Shown piece by piece: positions 35,478 through 52,490 of a DNA stretch of 64,000 nucleotides; positions within the stretch are counted from its first letter, which is position 1; every line of letters begins with the position of its first letter. A program made the position numbers and the translations under genes. The notes under the pieces were generated by a model. That model did not search any database, was not told where the DNA came from, and was given only the letters and a program-made list of their open reading frames with translations. Where the stretch lies: NCBI GenBank assembly GCA_033002965.1, contig JAURVB010012586.1, positions 36,790-100,789 on the forward strand, given 5' to 3'. The DNA is from Piper betle. Lineage: Eukaryota; Streptophyta; Magnoliopsida; Piperales; Piperaceae.

Positions 35478-35935
35478 ATAATAATAATAATAATAATATC
35501 ATAAATATTATTAAGTCCTTGTCTAATTTCAACCACAAACTATTTTAACCGAGAGCGAATAATATTTTTGTCTTAAATTTTAATATAAATCGTTCAATTA
35601 TAAAGACGTCTCAGATTTGATAAAAAATAAAAAATAAAAAATAACACCCTCACCGCCACCCCTATTTAATATATAGTTAATAATAATATTTATTTATAAT
35701 TTTAAATATATTTTAAGCAGACAAGTAATATTATGTATATTTTTATATTATTCCTATCGAATTGAGTTCGAATTATAATTGAGTTTAGTCGAGTCAAAAA
35801 TTGCCTTACTTAAATTCAACTTGTAAGATTTAAGTTTGAATTTAAATATTTAAAAAACTGAATTTCAAATCGAATTGCGGTGAATCAAATACTAAATAAT
35901 TACGAGCTAATTCATTTAATTAAGAACCCTAAAGC
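35430..35935 (-). repeat. Inverted relative of the 7.7-8.2 kb element
   Basis: Read on the minus strand from 35935 it gives AGGGTTCTTAATTAAATGA, then TCGAG-rich text, an ATAAATATTATTATT block, GGTGGCGGTGAGGGTGTT and a TTATTTTTTATTTTTT tract. These occur in the same order in 7700-8130. The far end near 35430 is a TA/TAA microsatellite (35445-35500). I could not find target duplications, so it may be truncated. Confidence 0.6.
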
Positions 35936-35989
35936 CAAGTTGGGGTCGGTTCACGACGACCTTTTACTTTGTACTGCAACCGGGCGGCA

Positions 35990-37254
35990 ATCTGAGTATT
36001 TAAGGCAAGGGCTTTTTCGTAAATAAGAGCCGCCTCTCCCATTTATCTATTTTCCCACATTTAAAAAAACAGAGAGAAAAAAATCGAGACGAAAGAGCCG
36101 GCGACGAGACCGGGGAACAGTGAAAGTCGAAAGAGAAAAATTTTCAACTTTTTTTCTTTTTTATACTAAGAATCTAAGCCCAACAATCGTCGATTTCGAT
36201 CAACCAAGAGCTGTAGTTCGAGTTTTTCTTCTCGATTTCTCGAGGGAGATTCGAAGAGTTGGATCTCCAGGTCTGATTTCTTCTTTCAATTTTTTTTTCA
36301 ATTTCAAAAAAAATTGGAGTGTTGGTGGAGTTAATTTGTGCATTATTCGTGGTCTATGTAGTTAGGATTTTATGCATCGAATGTTGATTTTGAAAATTTT
36401 TGTTTTTTTAATTTGTTGTTTTTTTGGGCGAACAAAGGCGTGTTCGATGAATTGTTAGGCAGCTGCTATGGACCAGGTTTGTTGTGCCTGATCTGCGTTC
36501 GATTTTGTGGTTCTTTTAATGTGAGTGGATGCTGGGATTATGCTAGTGTAGGGATGCTGTTATTGAAATGTTCGGATCACGCTGCTTTTTGGCTTGTATT
36601 TTTGTGGATTCTGCCGGTTTGTGATGGAAGTGTGTATATTTATGGTTATGAATTTTTGAGTTGGGTTATGAGTCTTAGGCGTGGCATTGATTTGCAAAAA
36701 TATTAGTTGTTTGTGTGGTTTGGTTGCTGTTTCGAAAGTTGTTGTTTCTCATTTTTCATATTGAGTTGGTACAACTGCATCTGTTCCTTGCTTACATTAC
36801 TTTTGCTTCTTTAGTGGTTAGTACATTAATTTTTAAGCCCGAAATTTCTAGCCCGGATTCATATTTACCCAACTTATGAAGACAGCGAAGTAAAATTGGC
36901 ATTGGAGCTAAATCTTTTATTATTATTATGATTATTTTTATTTGTAACTCCTTTTTGTAGGCACCCGGCTTGGTAATTTATTATAGCAATTTAGTATTAC
37001 CCGTACTGCAAAGCTGCCGAGTTTCCATGAAGAATATTCAACGACTAGATGAATGCATTGTTGAATGTTTCTTGTTTCTCGTGCTTATTGGCTTATAAAC
37101 CTTTGCTTTCTCTTTTTATTTTTAATGAATGGCGTGATATATATGCCAGGGGAGGATAGGACTGGTGGAGAAGTCTTTGGTGAAGTTCTCTTCGTTGGAA
37201 GAGCCGGACTACTGAAAGCATGGGGACCTGTTAGGTGTTACAGTAGAATCATTT
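35990..37254 (+). promoter_or_regulatory. NDR kinase promoter and 5' leader with a probable leader intron
   Basis: A TATA-like TATTTAAG is near 35997. A purine-rich leader follows from about 36065. CCAG|GTCTGA at 36270/36271 and TGCCAG at 37144-37149 would make a leader intron of about 880 bp. The region between is T-rich and holds only unsupported open frames, consistent with intron sequence. The splice call is inferred. Confidence 0.45.
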
Positions 37255-41271
<4,017 letters not shown>

Positions 41272-42032
41272 CCTTGGTAGCAGGAACTTACAGCTGGAAC
41301 TGTTCATATTTACAACTTACAGTAAGCCTTATTCTTTTTCCCTGTCTTGTTTTATTTTGAGCTTGTTGTTTTACTGTCAAATTGTAATTATCTCTTGATT
41401 CATTATTATTGCTGAACAGAAATGCGTACTAATGGCTATCAATGTAACTTCTTGCAAATTTATTTTGAATCGAAACTTGGGCATTCTCACTTATGATAAC
41501 TGAAGTTGTATTCACTTTTTTTGTTTGGGATGTTGTGCTGTAGGGGTAGAATATTGAAGACTTGAGTTAAATTTTAAAGTCATGTTTACTCTGAATAAGG
41601 AAGTTTTTTACATTAAGTTGGAACTTGGGAGAACGGTGTTTATGATGCATCACAAGGAAAGTTTCCAACAAAAGACATGAGATAAGATCCAAAGTTTATT
41701 GTATCAAATTTGTGGAGCTTAATTAAGATCTTAGTTAGATGGGACGCTTATTAAGGCCTCTTTTTGTCAATATGACAACAATCTTTTCAAAAATGTTAAG
41801 TTGTTCTTTGGCACAATGAGATGAGTATGGTAGTCAAGTAATTTGTATATGGCCACTAGTCACTCTTGATTGAAGATGCTTTTGACTAATTACTAGGCAA
41901 AATGCTACCCCATGAGTGACCTATGTTAGAGATAGATTCCAATTTTATATATAGAAGACCCTTATTGAATAATGAAATAGAGTATAATAATCTTATATTC
42001 CAAAGATAAACTCTGATTTTAAAGATAAACTC
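41272..42032. other. NDR 3' flank
   Basis: Presumed 3' untranslated region and spacer. No coding signal or recognised element. Confidence 0.5.
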
Positions 42033-42035
42033 TAA

Positions 42036-42480
42036 GGGTATGTTTAGTTGACATGAAATTAGTGTAAATGACATAAAAATTTTAAAATAGGCAATTTTAC
42101 CAAAAGTAATTGTATTTAATGTATATTTTTTATAAAAAGTATTATGAAGTTAATTATTTTGTATACAAATTAAGTATGATTACATTTAAGAATACACAAA
42201 ATAATCATGATTACCTTATGTGACCCACACATGTGCTCTCAAATGATTAAAAAAATTTCTCTCTTTTCTTATCTATATTGAGATGAGAAAAAGAGGGATT
42301 TTTTTTTCATTGGAAATCACATGAGTGGGTTATAAGGTAATCATGATTAACTTGAACACAAAACACATGGTAAAGTATTAATTTTTTCAAAAATATATTA
42401 TATATATAGTAATTTTATTAAGTTGACCATTTAAAATTTTGATGTCATTTATATTTCTTGCATGTTATCCAAATAGGACC
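42036..42480. mobile_element. Tourist-like MITE (445 bp)
   Basis: The inverted ends begin GGGTATGTTTAGTTGACATG on the left; the complement of the right end begins GGTCCTATTTGGATAACATG. Both then continue AAATGACAT.AAAATTTTAAA, for about 50 bp of imperfect match. A 3-bp TAA flanks each side (42033-42035 and 42481-42483). This matches PIF/Harbinger-derived Tourist MITEs. There is no coding capacity. Confidence 0.8.
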
Positions 42481-42483
42481 TAA

Positions 42484-44086
42484 TTGAATGAGGGGATAAA
42501 TTAGAACGATTTGAACTTTCTTGTTCCTTTTTTTGAATTGTATTTTCATCACAACATTTGACTCGCTTTTTATTAATAATAGTTGATATGGTGATTATTG
42601 TTAGGTTTAAACTAGCTTTCATCGTGCATGTTATTTTAATTTGGTTTGGCCCAAGCTAGATGGAGTTTTGAATCAAATTGAACCTTGTTAATTTTGTGTA
42701 CGTGTGTTTATTTTCAAGATTATATTTTACAATAAAAAACCTATTTAAGAGTTTTTTCTGTGGGTCGTTGAAAGCATCTGGAATGAATAATACAGTACAT
42801 GTAAATATATAGCTACATCAATGAATTTCTCCCTTTTGTGGATTATTTGAACTGCAGGATTAGTTAGTTTAATTGTGTAGCTGTTATTCTCTTGTTTAAT
42901 TATTACTTAATAATCTGTAACCGTAGACATTTCCAGGGCCAGTTTTATTAGTTAATTAATCTCCTTGTCTTGCATATATTCTACGATTCTCACGATTATT
43001 CTATTATGATCAGCAGCTTGCCAAGTGGCAAATTAATCTTATCATCTAGCAAATCTGTATGATATTCTGATGGATTCATACTTAATCTCTAGTAATTGAT
43101 CTCTTACATGAGCAACCTATTTTCTTGCCCATTGGACAACCTAGAGAGATGAGGCAAACGTGTTTTGTGACCATTGTTCGAGGCTTTGAGTGTTGGAAAG
43201 AGGAGTAATACTGAAGTAGATAGGTGTAGGATAGTTACAGACTTGCTTGAAGTAAGGCCATTATATCATGTGTTGTACATCCCAAAGCCATCATTTTTTT
43301 TGAATTAAAAAAAAAGCTACAGATACAAACTAATTACTGGCAAAGTTGGGGACAAGAAGGAGCTTGTGTTGAGTTATCCCAAGCTGGGTTACTTCACTAT
43401 TGGTGTGTCTTTATTTCCGAGTTGACTTTGCTTTGTACACTTACGAAAGAAGTTATATTTCTACGTTGGAGACATAGTTAAAACACTTAAAATAGAACCC
43501 AGGAGTAATAAGATAGAAATTAGAACATCAGGTTGAATAGAAGTTCCGGTCTGTCTTGTGCTTGGATAAACGTGAATATACGAGGGCAGGCTTGGAGAGT
43601 GATATAATTAGCTATCCAAGGCTAGCATGCTTGTCACTGCTTACTACCAATATCTTAAGTATGCTCAGATTTACCCATGGTGTCATTTTAATAGCCATAC
43701 AAATGGATAACGCGGGCGTTTGTTTATGAAGAGAAGTCTTCATTTCAAATTCTTACCGCATCTTAGTTACAGATTTGTGCCACATGCTCTTGATCCGAGC
43801 AATTTTAATTAGCTAGCAGCCAGCTATGGGACATAAGATGGATCTGAACTCGAGAATCTCACTGTTGATGTTGATCTTCAGAAAAAAAAGATAAATACAA
43901 AAGAGTAGGTAGTAGTAACCTTGGTGTGTGGATTGCTAGTATGAGCTTGGTGGGTATGATATGAAATTATGAATAATGAGATGAACGTTGAACTTTTGCC
44001 TGAACGGGGACAACTGGGTTGATGGGACTTGCGAAGATTTTAATGGTGAGAACCTGGGTTGGGCAGCGCTGGATTCTTTTGAAATT

Positions 44087-44133
<47 letters not shown>

Positions 44134-46426
44134 TTTGAAGAGGAATTTCCCATAGAATTTCTGGAGAATTTTGAATGTGGTTATCACAATTTTGATTGCT
44201 TTTGTTTAAAGAAATATGTTCTTTGTCTAGTTGTCTAAGTTGAAAGAAGGCCAGGAATCAAACTTGTGAGTCAAGTTGAGATCTGGATTTGTGGCTCAGA
44301 ATTTTGAAGGCATAATGTGGCAATTTTTGGAGGAAAATAATTGTTTTTTTATAAATTCATAGAAAGGTCATCTGAGTGGTACATTATTTTGTGCCAGAGA
44401 TATCTTCTATCTCATGTTTGTATGAAGAGGGCAAGAGAAGATCAAAAACAGGAGAGATTGTGTAAAATCTCCAATCAACAAAGAATGGTTGTCGCGCGGT
44501 TTATCCTATTACCAATGGCACATTGAATATACTTCAATTTTCATAGCAAGCAAGCCCACCGAGTGATTTGAATTCAATAAATATAGAACCAAATTTTTAA
44601 TTTTTTCATTGATGGCATCATTCTCTTCGTCTACATCGTTGTATCATGAATATTACTTTTTTCTTCGTCAATTGTCATTTGCCACTGACCAATTATTGTT
44701 GGCATGAGATGCAAAACATGTATAATTCTTGGCCGGGGATGGGTAGTACAAGATTGAGGAGGCCCCACGAATTCCACCTCTTTTAAAACAATGCTACAAT
44801 TAAATTGGTTAAATACTCACTGTTCATCTGAAGATGTAGCACCCGAATTTGACAGAAAAAAGGTACATAAACTATGATAGCATACATTAATAAATGCTGT
44901 AAAACTTACAATGAACTGATTCATAAAAAAATAAAAAATAAAAAAATGCATGACGCAAACAGCACACATGCATTGACTCATTGATCATCAGCTCTCAATC
45001 TAGTCCTTAGCGTTGTTGACAAATCGCATCCGCAACTACTATAAACTAAGATTAGTGTGAGGATGAATGATTTAATCGCTGATAAGGTGCTTGATCGAGG
45101 GAAATAGTGCAACAAGTGTCAATGTTATGCCCTAAATAATCACTTGAGGACTGAGGTTAAATAATGATAAAAAAATAATGACGACATTGTTGATCCTATT
45201 ACTAGCTGTTAGCCTAATTAACTACTCTAAAAATTGTCGGATAAAAGACATGTAATTGTATAGAGGATGTGCTCTCCCTTGAGGAGGGAGGGGCCAAGGG
45301 GGAACCACGAACACCACAATTCCATGCTTGTGGTGAAGGGTTGACAAAACGACATTCTTCTCCTTCCTCATTCGTATTGTTTTCTACCGATTATTGATAA
45401 AAAAATATATTAAAAATGTTTTTTTGCTTAAGTCATCATATATTTTTTTGCGTCTAGTGTGAACATTTGCGGTGAAAGTGTTCATACTTCACAGGCTGAC
45501 CAAGCATTAACCAATATAGCCGGTGTCTTAGAATGGAGAAGATGATATTTCCTTATATATAAAATAAGATGTAATAGCATATAAAATACACATATACAGT
45601 ACAGATGCAACCATTTTTCAATGTGAAATTGGAAAACCACAAACAAATGACATTGAAGGTGTACAAAATAATAAATAATTGGATAGAAAAAAAGTGGATG
45701 GCCAACCCGCCATTTTATCATATTCATCTTCTCCATACACGTATTTGCACGCACTTCAATTTTTTAATAATGGAGAGATAATAAACAAGCTTTGAAAATG
45801 TATCCCAATTACTCTATACACGCCATATAGACTATGACGAAACAGTTTGGCAGTGCACACACATCATTTTGGCCCATTGATGTGAGTTTATGTGATCTAC
45901 ATATTTTTGCTATTACTCGTCCCTCTTTCCAAGTACGCAAGACCCTCTCTTTATACATTAATTTATCATGACCATTCTTAATTATATTTCTACTCTAAAT
46001 AATTAAGTTGGCTAAGCGTGAACTCATGATATCGATCATATATATTAGACTATGAATTATACTTACATATTATCGTATATAAACATAGCAAACAGATAAC
46101 TGGAAACACCAAAATATTTTACTCTCTCTCTCTCTCTCATGATCTCTCTAATCGGCAGCTTAAGAATTAGTTGATTATTGTGTTGTATATTTGCCTTTTC
46201 AGTTCTAGTGTATATATACGTATTGACTATTTGCCAGCTTACACAACCTGTCTGAAAACCATATATATATGAGATGCCAAGTTCATTCTTTATTAGTTCA
46301 CTTCAGGTTTAGCCAAATTAGCAGTGGAGGAAAACTAGATTGATCTTGAATCTTTGATCATCACCTTCTGGTATAGTAGTTAATTTCTGAGGAAAATTAA
46401 CGTGCAGCTCATTTCAACTGTGAATT
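42484..46426. other. Long AT-rich spacer
   Basis: Nearly 4 kb without a supported gene. It contains a perfect (AT)n run at 44090-44126 flanked by CC/GG, which makes it a long palindrome, and a (TC)n run near 46121-46138. The right end should include the old promoter of the WRKY relic. Confidence 0.5.
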
Positions 46427-47666
46427 GTGGATGGTGACATTGATGGGGTTCTTGCAGGGATGGTTAGAGCTAGTGGAGGCCGCCATCCTCAGACCAAGCT
46501 GCTCATGAATTCTCTTGTAGTTCCACAATTGTTCGTGATGAGCTCCCATCGAATGAGTTTGGAGATCCATTCATGGCCACAAGAGATGATCCTTTGCTGC
46601 ATAATTCGACTACAGGACCCTTAATTCTGGGGAGGAGGAGCATCACGGACAACATGGGGGAGGAGAAGGTGGTAGAACCACTTTTATAGCTCATGAGAAG
46701 AATTTGGGTTTTTCAGATCATGATCAAAGGATGGAGCTGAGATCACCTTCCGATATTTTCTCAAGGATTCTTCACATCTATCCAACTGCAAAGATTTCTC
46801 TATCAAGTAGTCCTGCGTCTGCTTCTATTTCAAAGGCGATAGCCTTCTTCCTCCTTGGTTATGAATGATACAAGTATGATCCATGAGACCAACTCTTCCT
46901 CTGGGGGGTGTATCGTTGACAACGTAGGGATGCAAAATCCACCAGCTCGGATCGGTACAACCGTTACAGAAATTAAGAGAAGGTATCCGTTGCTCCGCTG
47001 TTTTGATACACAATTTTTCTGATCTCTTGACACAAAAATTATTCATTGTCTCTAGTTTCTAATTACATGATAGTCAAGATAATTAGTTTGGAAAATTGAT
47101 ATATCACACGATCTCAAGCAGCGTATAAGGGATCATGTCTTGCATAATCTATATATGTTTAAGATTACTTAACAACGGCTTATATCTAGTAAGTGACATC
47201 AAGAGTTTGCCCTCCAATACTATATTTTGTTGCGATGGTTGGAAATTCATCTGTAGGTACTTGATCCAGATTTTTTGTGAACTTTTGTCATGGATATTCT
47301 GAATCATTTAGATGATCTTTGTATAAGTTTAGCTAACCTAGAAAAAAGGGGAAGTTCAATTGTGTCACTAAACGAGAGATCTTGTATGATTCCATTGAAA
47401 CCATCAGTCATAAAGTGAGATATGGTCCCCAATGAGCAGTGCGGGCAGCAGTGCTATTAAACTTCTTTTATTTTTCTCTAGTTCAATTTGGGATTGTTCA
47501 GAGTTCTGACAAGGCAATATTAATTAATCTATATTAGGAAGAACCAGGCCAAGAAGGTGGTGTGCGTTCCAGCTCCAGCAGCTTCAAACAACAGGCCTAC
47601 TGCAGGGGAAGTTGTTCCAACTCATCTATGGGCATGGAGAAAATAAGGACAAAAACCCATCCAAGG
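46427..47666 (+). pseudogene. WRKY group IIe transcription factor pseudogene
   Basis: WRKY factors bind the W-box. This relic resembles the Arabidopsis WRKY14/35 type. First exon pieces: MDGDIDGVLAGMVRASGG, FGDPFMATRDDPLL (compare FGDPFVSMDDPLL), IFSRI and EIKRR, in shifting frames up to a donor near 46981. A second exon starts after ATATTAG at 47537 with KNQAKKVVCVPAPAAS, GEVVPTHLWAWRK, then a stop where Tyr belongs, then GQKPIQG before GGTAAAAT. The signature WRKYGQK is therefore broken by TAT changing to TAA. The next exon, with the zinc-binding CxxC and HxH, is absent; the YchF relic starts 50 bp later. Multiple lesions and loss of the 3' half make this a true pseudogene. Confidence 0.82.
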
Positions 47667-50404
47667 TAAAATCATCATCTTTAGAGTCAACAGTTCCTTC
47701 CTCCTCTCCCCTCTTCAATGGCAAAGTCACTTGCTTTCTTCCCGACCCTTCTCATCTGGGCCTTCCCGGATCAGCATGAGCTTGAGAACCGGCACGTCGG
47801 CCTCCCCAACGTCGGCAAGTCCATCCTCTTCAACGCCGTCGTATGTCGCCGCTTCTCCAACTTTTTTTTTTCAGTTTTAGTCCATTTTATTGATAGTAAT
47901 CATCATTGATGCTTGTACTTCGTTCACATTCGTGTTCCATTGAAAAAAGAAAATCTATGTTTCTCTTTGAGAAAAAAGTTTGGATGTTTGGTGATTTTGA
48001 GTTGTTTGCTTGTGGACGGTGAAGAGTTTGGTGATGGTGGAAATGTGGTGGCTTTTGGTTGTATCGTTGTAGGTCGAGAATGGGAAGGCTCAGGCTGCCA
48101 ACTTTCCATTCTGTACCATTGAGCTGAATGTGGGGAAGGTGGCATTGCCGGACCCGCATCTGAGTGTTCTTTCCGAACTCAGCAAGTCCCAGCGAATGGT
48201 GCCTGCTGCTGTAGAGTTTGTTGATATTGCTGGGCTTGTCAAGGGTGCCAGTCAAGGCGAGGTGGTTTATTGGCTCACTCTTAAGCTCACTAAATTGTCT
48301 TCTTTAGAGTAGCTACCTAGTTTTTGTTAGTGGTGATCGAGTGACAGCTATTATGCAGGGGAACAAGTTTCTTTCACATATTCGTGAAGTGGAATCTATT
48401 CTTCAGGTTCGTGAACTTCTTCACTTTTAGCGGAAAGCATGGGTTTTTGGTCATATTGGTGGCTTCAATTATAGAAATAGCTCAATGCTATTATCAGTCG
48501 AAATAAGATGTCTCAAACGTACCTACATTGTTAACGAGAATTACAGGTTTTATGGTTTGAAGAATTACACCACTCTCCTGATATCTGTCCAGGTTGTGCG
48601 CTGTTTTGAGGACAATGACATTGTCCATGTGAGTGGAAAAGTAGATCCAAAATCACATATTGATGTGATTAACTTGGAACTGGTTTTCTCTGATCTTGAT
48701 CAGGTGTGCTGGTGAATGTTCATCCGGTTTAAATTGAAGTTGGATTTTTGTTTTAGTTTTGAAGGCTATACACATTCTAAAGTTTATAGAGCACAAACCT
48801 CCAGAACATCTGTGAGGACTGTGCATAAATGTAAATAGTAATATTATATGTTGTGCAGGATCTGCAGCTGTCAGCCTTGTGAACATTGTTCAGCTGTGGG
48901 GCGGTTAAAGGACTAAGTTATGGTATTTTCTAGAAGTGCAGATTGATAAGAGATTGGATAAGCTTAAGAAAAGCAAATCAAAGGATTCTCAATCACAAGT
49001 CAAGGTAAGATAGCAATGATCTTCTGCAAAATAGTATATGCTGCCCCTTTTGAATTGTTAGTGGTAATATTTGCATTTGTTTCAATCTTCTCAGGAGGAA
49101 GCAGACAAAATGGCATTAGAAAAGATACAGCAAGTACTAGTGAATGGAAAGCCTGCACGCTCAGTTACATTAACTTACTTTGAGAAAGAGTCTATCCGCC
49201 ATCTTTGCTTGCTCACAATGAAACGAATCATATATGTGGCTGATGTTGCAGAATCAGATCTTGCGAGGCCAGAGGAAAACCTCCATCTTGGAGAAGTTAA
49301 ACAGCTTGCTTCAGAGTTACAATCAGGGATTGTGACAATCTCTGCACGAGTAAGATATCCAAACAAGATTGATATGTGGCACCTTGTGCTTTTAGAATTA
49401 TTATTGGCGGGGGGACATGCTTTCCAAAACAAGTTTTAAGCTTTACAGCTTTTGCTCCATAATATACTGCTTCAATTTTCCATAATTAAAATTTTAGTCT
49501 TGTCAACATGCTATTCTAGGATAAAGACGTTATTGAAGTGAAAGGAGAATACATGTATATTTAGGCTTTTGGGGAATGTTACATTATTTTCACTTTATGT
49601 GCACTTGGTAAATTGTTTTATTATGATTACATTATCTTTTCACTTGTGTGTGCTTAAGAGGAAAGCATATTATGGAACATTATTCTTTGCATCTCAGGTT
49701 GAGTCTGAGCTCACCGAACTTCCTGCCGAAGAAAGAAATGAATTCCTAAAGTCTCTTGGTGTCAATGAAAGTGGTGTTGGGAACCTTATCTGAGAAACAT
49801 ATCAACTTTCGGGTTACGCACTTATTTTACATCGGGAGAAAAGGTGTTTTGTGTTTGTTTAATGTGTGTATGCAAAAAGTTCATTTAAATATTTGGAAAG
49901 GAATATGTGTTTGTTTTTTGTTATCTGCTGGAGACGAAAGCATGGACCATACTTGCAGGTGCATTCTTTTTTCTCTTTTTACTGCGTTTATAGGCAGTAT
50001 ATAGCCTTGGAAATTTGTCCTGAACAGATTTTTTGTTTTAAGTTAAGGCATGACTGCACTACAAGCTGCTGGAGTTGTTCATTCAGCCTTCGAGAAGGGT
50101 TTCATCCATGCCAAGTCTGTAAGAGTATCTTCTTTTTTCTGTCCTTTGGCTTTCCAGATTATTGTTTGAAACTCCTATAACTTCGTCCTTGTCTTTGTGA
50201 TGATAATGTGGCTTCTTGCAAAGCCTCCATCTCTTAATCGATTAGCACATATTCCTTTGGTGGTTAGATGAGGCTGTTTTGGTGGAAGTTAGGGAGTGTG
50301 TGGCATTATATTAAAAGAAGAAAAATATTGTCTGAAAACTGTGATAAACCATCAAAATAGGTAGTATACATTAGGATGCAGATGCGATTACAAATGAATC
50401 ATAT

Positions 50405-50617
50405 TGAAAAACTTGAAAAGAAACTTGTATTGACGTTTTCAGTATTACATGCATATATAGGATGTACAGTAGATATGGACTAGTACAAGACGTTGAGATA
50501 TCCAAGGAACTACTAATGACCAAGTCTACAATCACTAATTCTACAAGATTAACATGTCTAAATCTATACAGACAACATGAGAATACTGTCACAGGTTTAG
50601 ATTTAAACAGATCATCA
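50405..50617 (-). repeat. Copia 3' LTR
   Basis: Matches the LTR at 56386-56572 along its length, sharing GGAACTACTAATGACCAAGT and AGATTTAAACAGATC. It carries about 26 extra bases near its outer end. The edges read TG and CA. Confidence 0.85.
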
Positions 50618-50851
50618 ATGTGGCCCCTCAAGCTCAACGGAAAGTCACAAAGTTGAAGCTTGGAGCAAAGATTCAGATGGTGAGCATAAGGCCTTGGTGA
50701 AGACATCTGCAATTTGTTCCAAAGAGGATACGAAGTGAACATCGAGTTCTTTAGCAATCACCATCTCACGCACAAAATGATAGTCCACTTCAATATGTTT
50801 TGTGAGTGCATGGAACACCGGATTAGAAGCAAGTCATATAGCACTTTTGTT

Positions 50852-52490
50852 TAGGGGTGGCCGTCATTCGGTCAAACATCGGACAAGGCAGTGTCCATGC
50901 CCGTCCATTTAACCTTGGGCAAAAAGTCAGTTGTCCATGGTCAAAATTTTTCGGTCAAATCGGTTGGTCATGGTCCAAAATTTAGTCAATATAGAAAATT
51001 ATTTTCATCTCACATTTGTTTTATTATCTAATTAATTTTTTTATTGTCAATATTTTTTTCTCACAAACAACTAATATCTTATTTATATAATCGTTATCTT
51101 TTTTATTTTTCTTAGTTTATCTCATGTCAATTAGCATAACAATTAAAATCACTTTTTTTAATAAAAAAATTGAATAAAAAAATTTATATTACAATGGAAA
51201 AATTTTAAAAAGAAGATTGATGTGAAATCTATGGCTAGATGTGTGTCAAACAAGCCCTCTATTGAAATTGAAAGTTTATCAAGTGTTCGTCTTATTGGAG
51301 GCATAAGTAAGAGATTATAAGGAGTACGTAAGTTGATTATGGAATATTCATCACAGGAGCCAATAGAAACTAATTTGAAGAATTATTTTGATGGACCAAC
51401 TATTATTTTTGTGGATGGAGTAGATGAACAATTTGATATATTATCATGGTGGGGATTTAATATAGTAAAATATTCTATTTTGGAAAAAATTGCTCAAGAT
51501 GTTCTAGTCATTCTTATGCCAGCCGTCACCTCTGAATTGATATTTAGTGTTGGAGAACAAATAATAGACTTAACTAGAAATAATTTGAGCCCAAAAACAC
51601 TTGAAGCTTAATGTGTCCAAAATTGGTTGATGAGTCAATATTAAGGTAATTCATATTTTTATCTTTATATTTTTTATTTTTGATATATTTTTTAATATAT
51701 GTTTTTCTCTTGCTACTATATTTTTTATTTCTAGAGAAACAACCAAGTTCATCATCAAATTTGTTTAAAATAATGAATATTGAAGAATGGGAAGATATTA
51801 ATGATTGTGTTGATTGAAATAATATTTTAACATTTTTATGTCTATAATGAGCATTTGAGAATGTTATATTTAGTATCCGTTCTTCTAATGTTTGTGAAGT
51901 ATTTCTGCAAGTAATTAACTTTTTGTATATATTTTTTATCTAGGTAAGCTATATTAGATGAAGAATCAATTACTAGAATATCTTGTTTTTAAAACATATA
52001 TAATATTAGAATACATTTTATTGTCAAAGATTACTTTAAAACTTCTATACATTGATTATTTTTTGTTTGACTTGGAAATGTATGGAAGCTAAATTTTGAA
52101 AATTTAGTAAATTATAGTACTAATTGAGAGCATTCTAACTATATAGTAAGTAGTTTGATATGATTGTTGATGTGAATGTATTGTTCTAAATTCCTAAATA
52201 TAAAGATGACTTTTATCTTTTTTTATGTAAGTCATTTTGGGTTATTTTAGATATTAAATTTCAATTTTATGTATAAACATAATTAATTTTAATGTATATC
52301 ATCATTTGAATTTTTTATAGAACATAGTATTAGCCTTACAAATGTTGAAGGGATTATATTATTGATATAAAATATTGAACACTCAGTTGGACGTTTAGTC
52401 GGACAAAGAAATGCTTATATTTAGTTTGTTTTTATTTGGTCGAATTCAGTTGGTTAGACTCGGTAATTCGGACGTCCACGCCCACCCCTA
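50852..52490 (+). mobile_element. hAT element (1,639 bp) nested in the copia RNase H region
   Basis: Ends TAGGGGTGG and CCACCCCTA; perfect 8-bp target duplication CTTTTGTT (50844-50851 and 52491-52498). Removing it rejoins the copia frame on the minus strand (CDNKSAI, then LASNPVFHALTKHIEVDYH), which proves insertion after copia. Frame 51333-51611 keeps the hAT dimerisation region: WWGFNIVKYSILEKIAQDVL, SELIFSVGEQIID and NLSPKTLEA. The catalytic part is missing, so it is non-autonomous. It is the sister of the element at 17882-19491. Confidence 0.93.
51333..51611 (+). pseudogene. hAT transposase C-terminal dimerisation fragment
   Basis: About 92 codons corresponding to the end of a plant hAT transposase (Dimer_Tnp_hAT region). 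Family consensus text such as IARDVLAIPVSTVASE and FSxGGR is recognisable as IAQDVLVILMPAVTSE and FSVGEQ. There is no start region, DDE residues or BED finger. Confidence 0.8.

Noticed and set aside
44090..44126. (AT)n palindrome as a transcription terminator or origin
   Set aside because: A simple microsatellite in a long gene-free spacer; no supporting signal.
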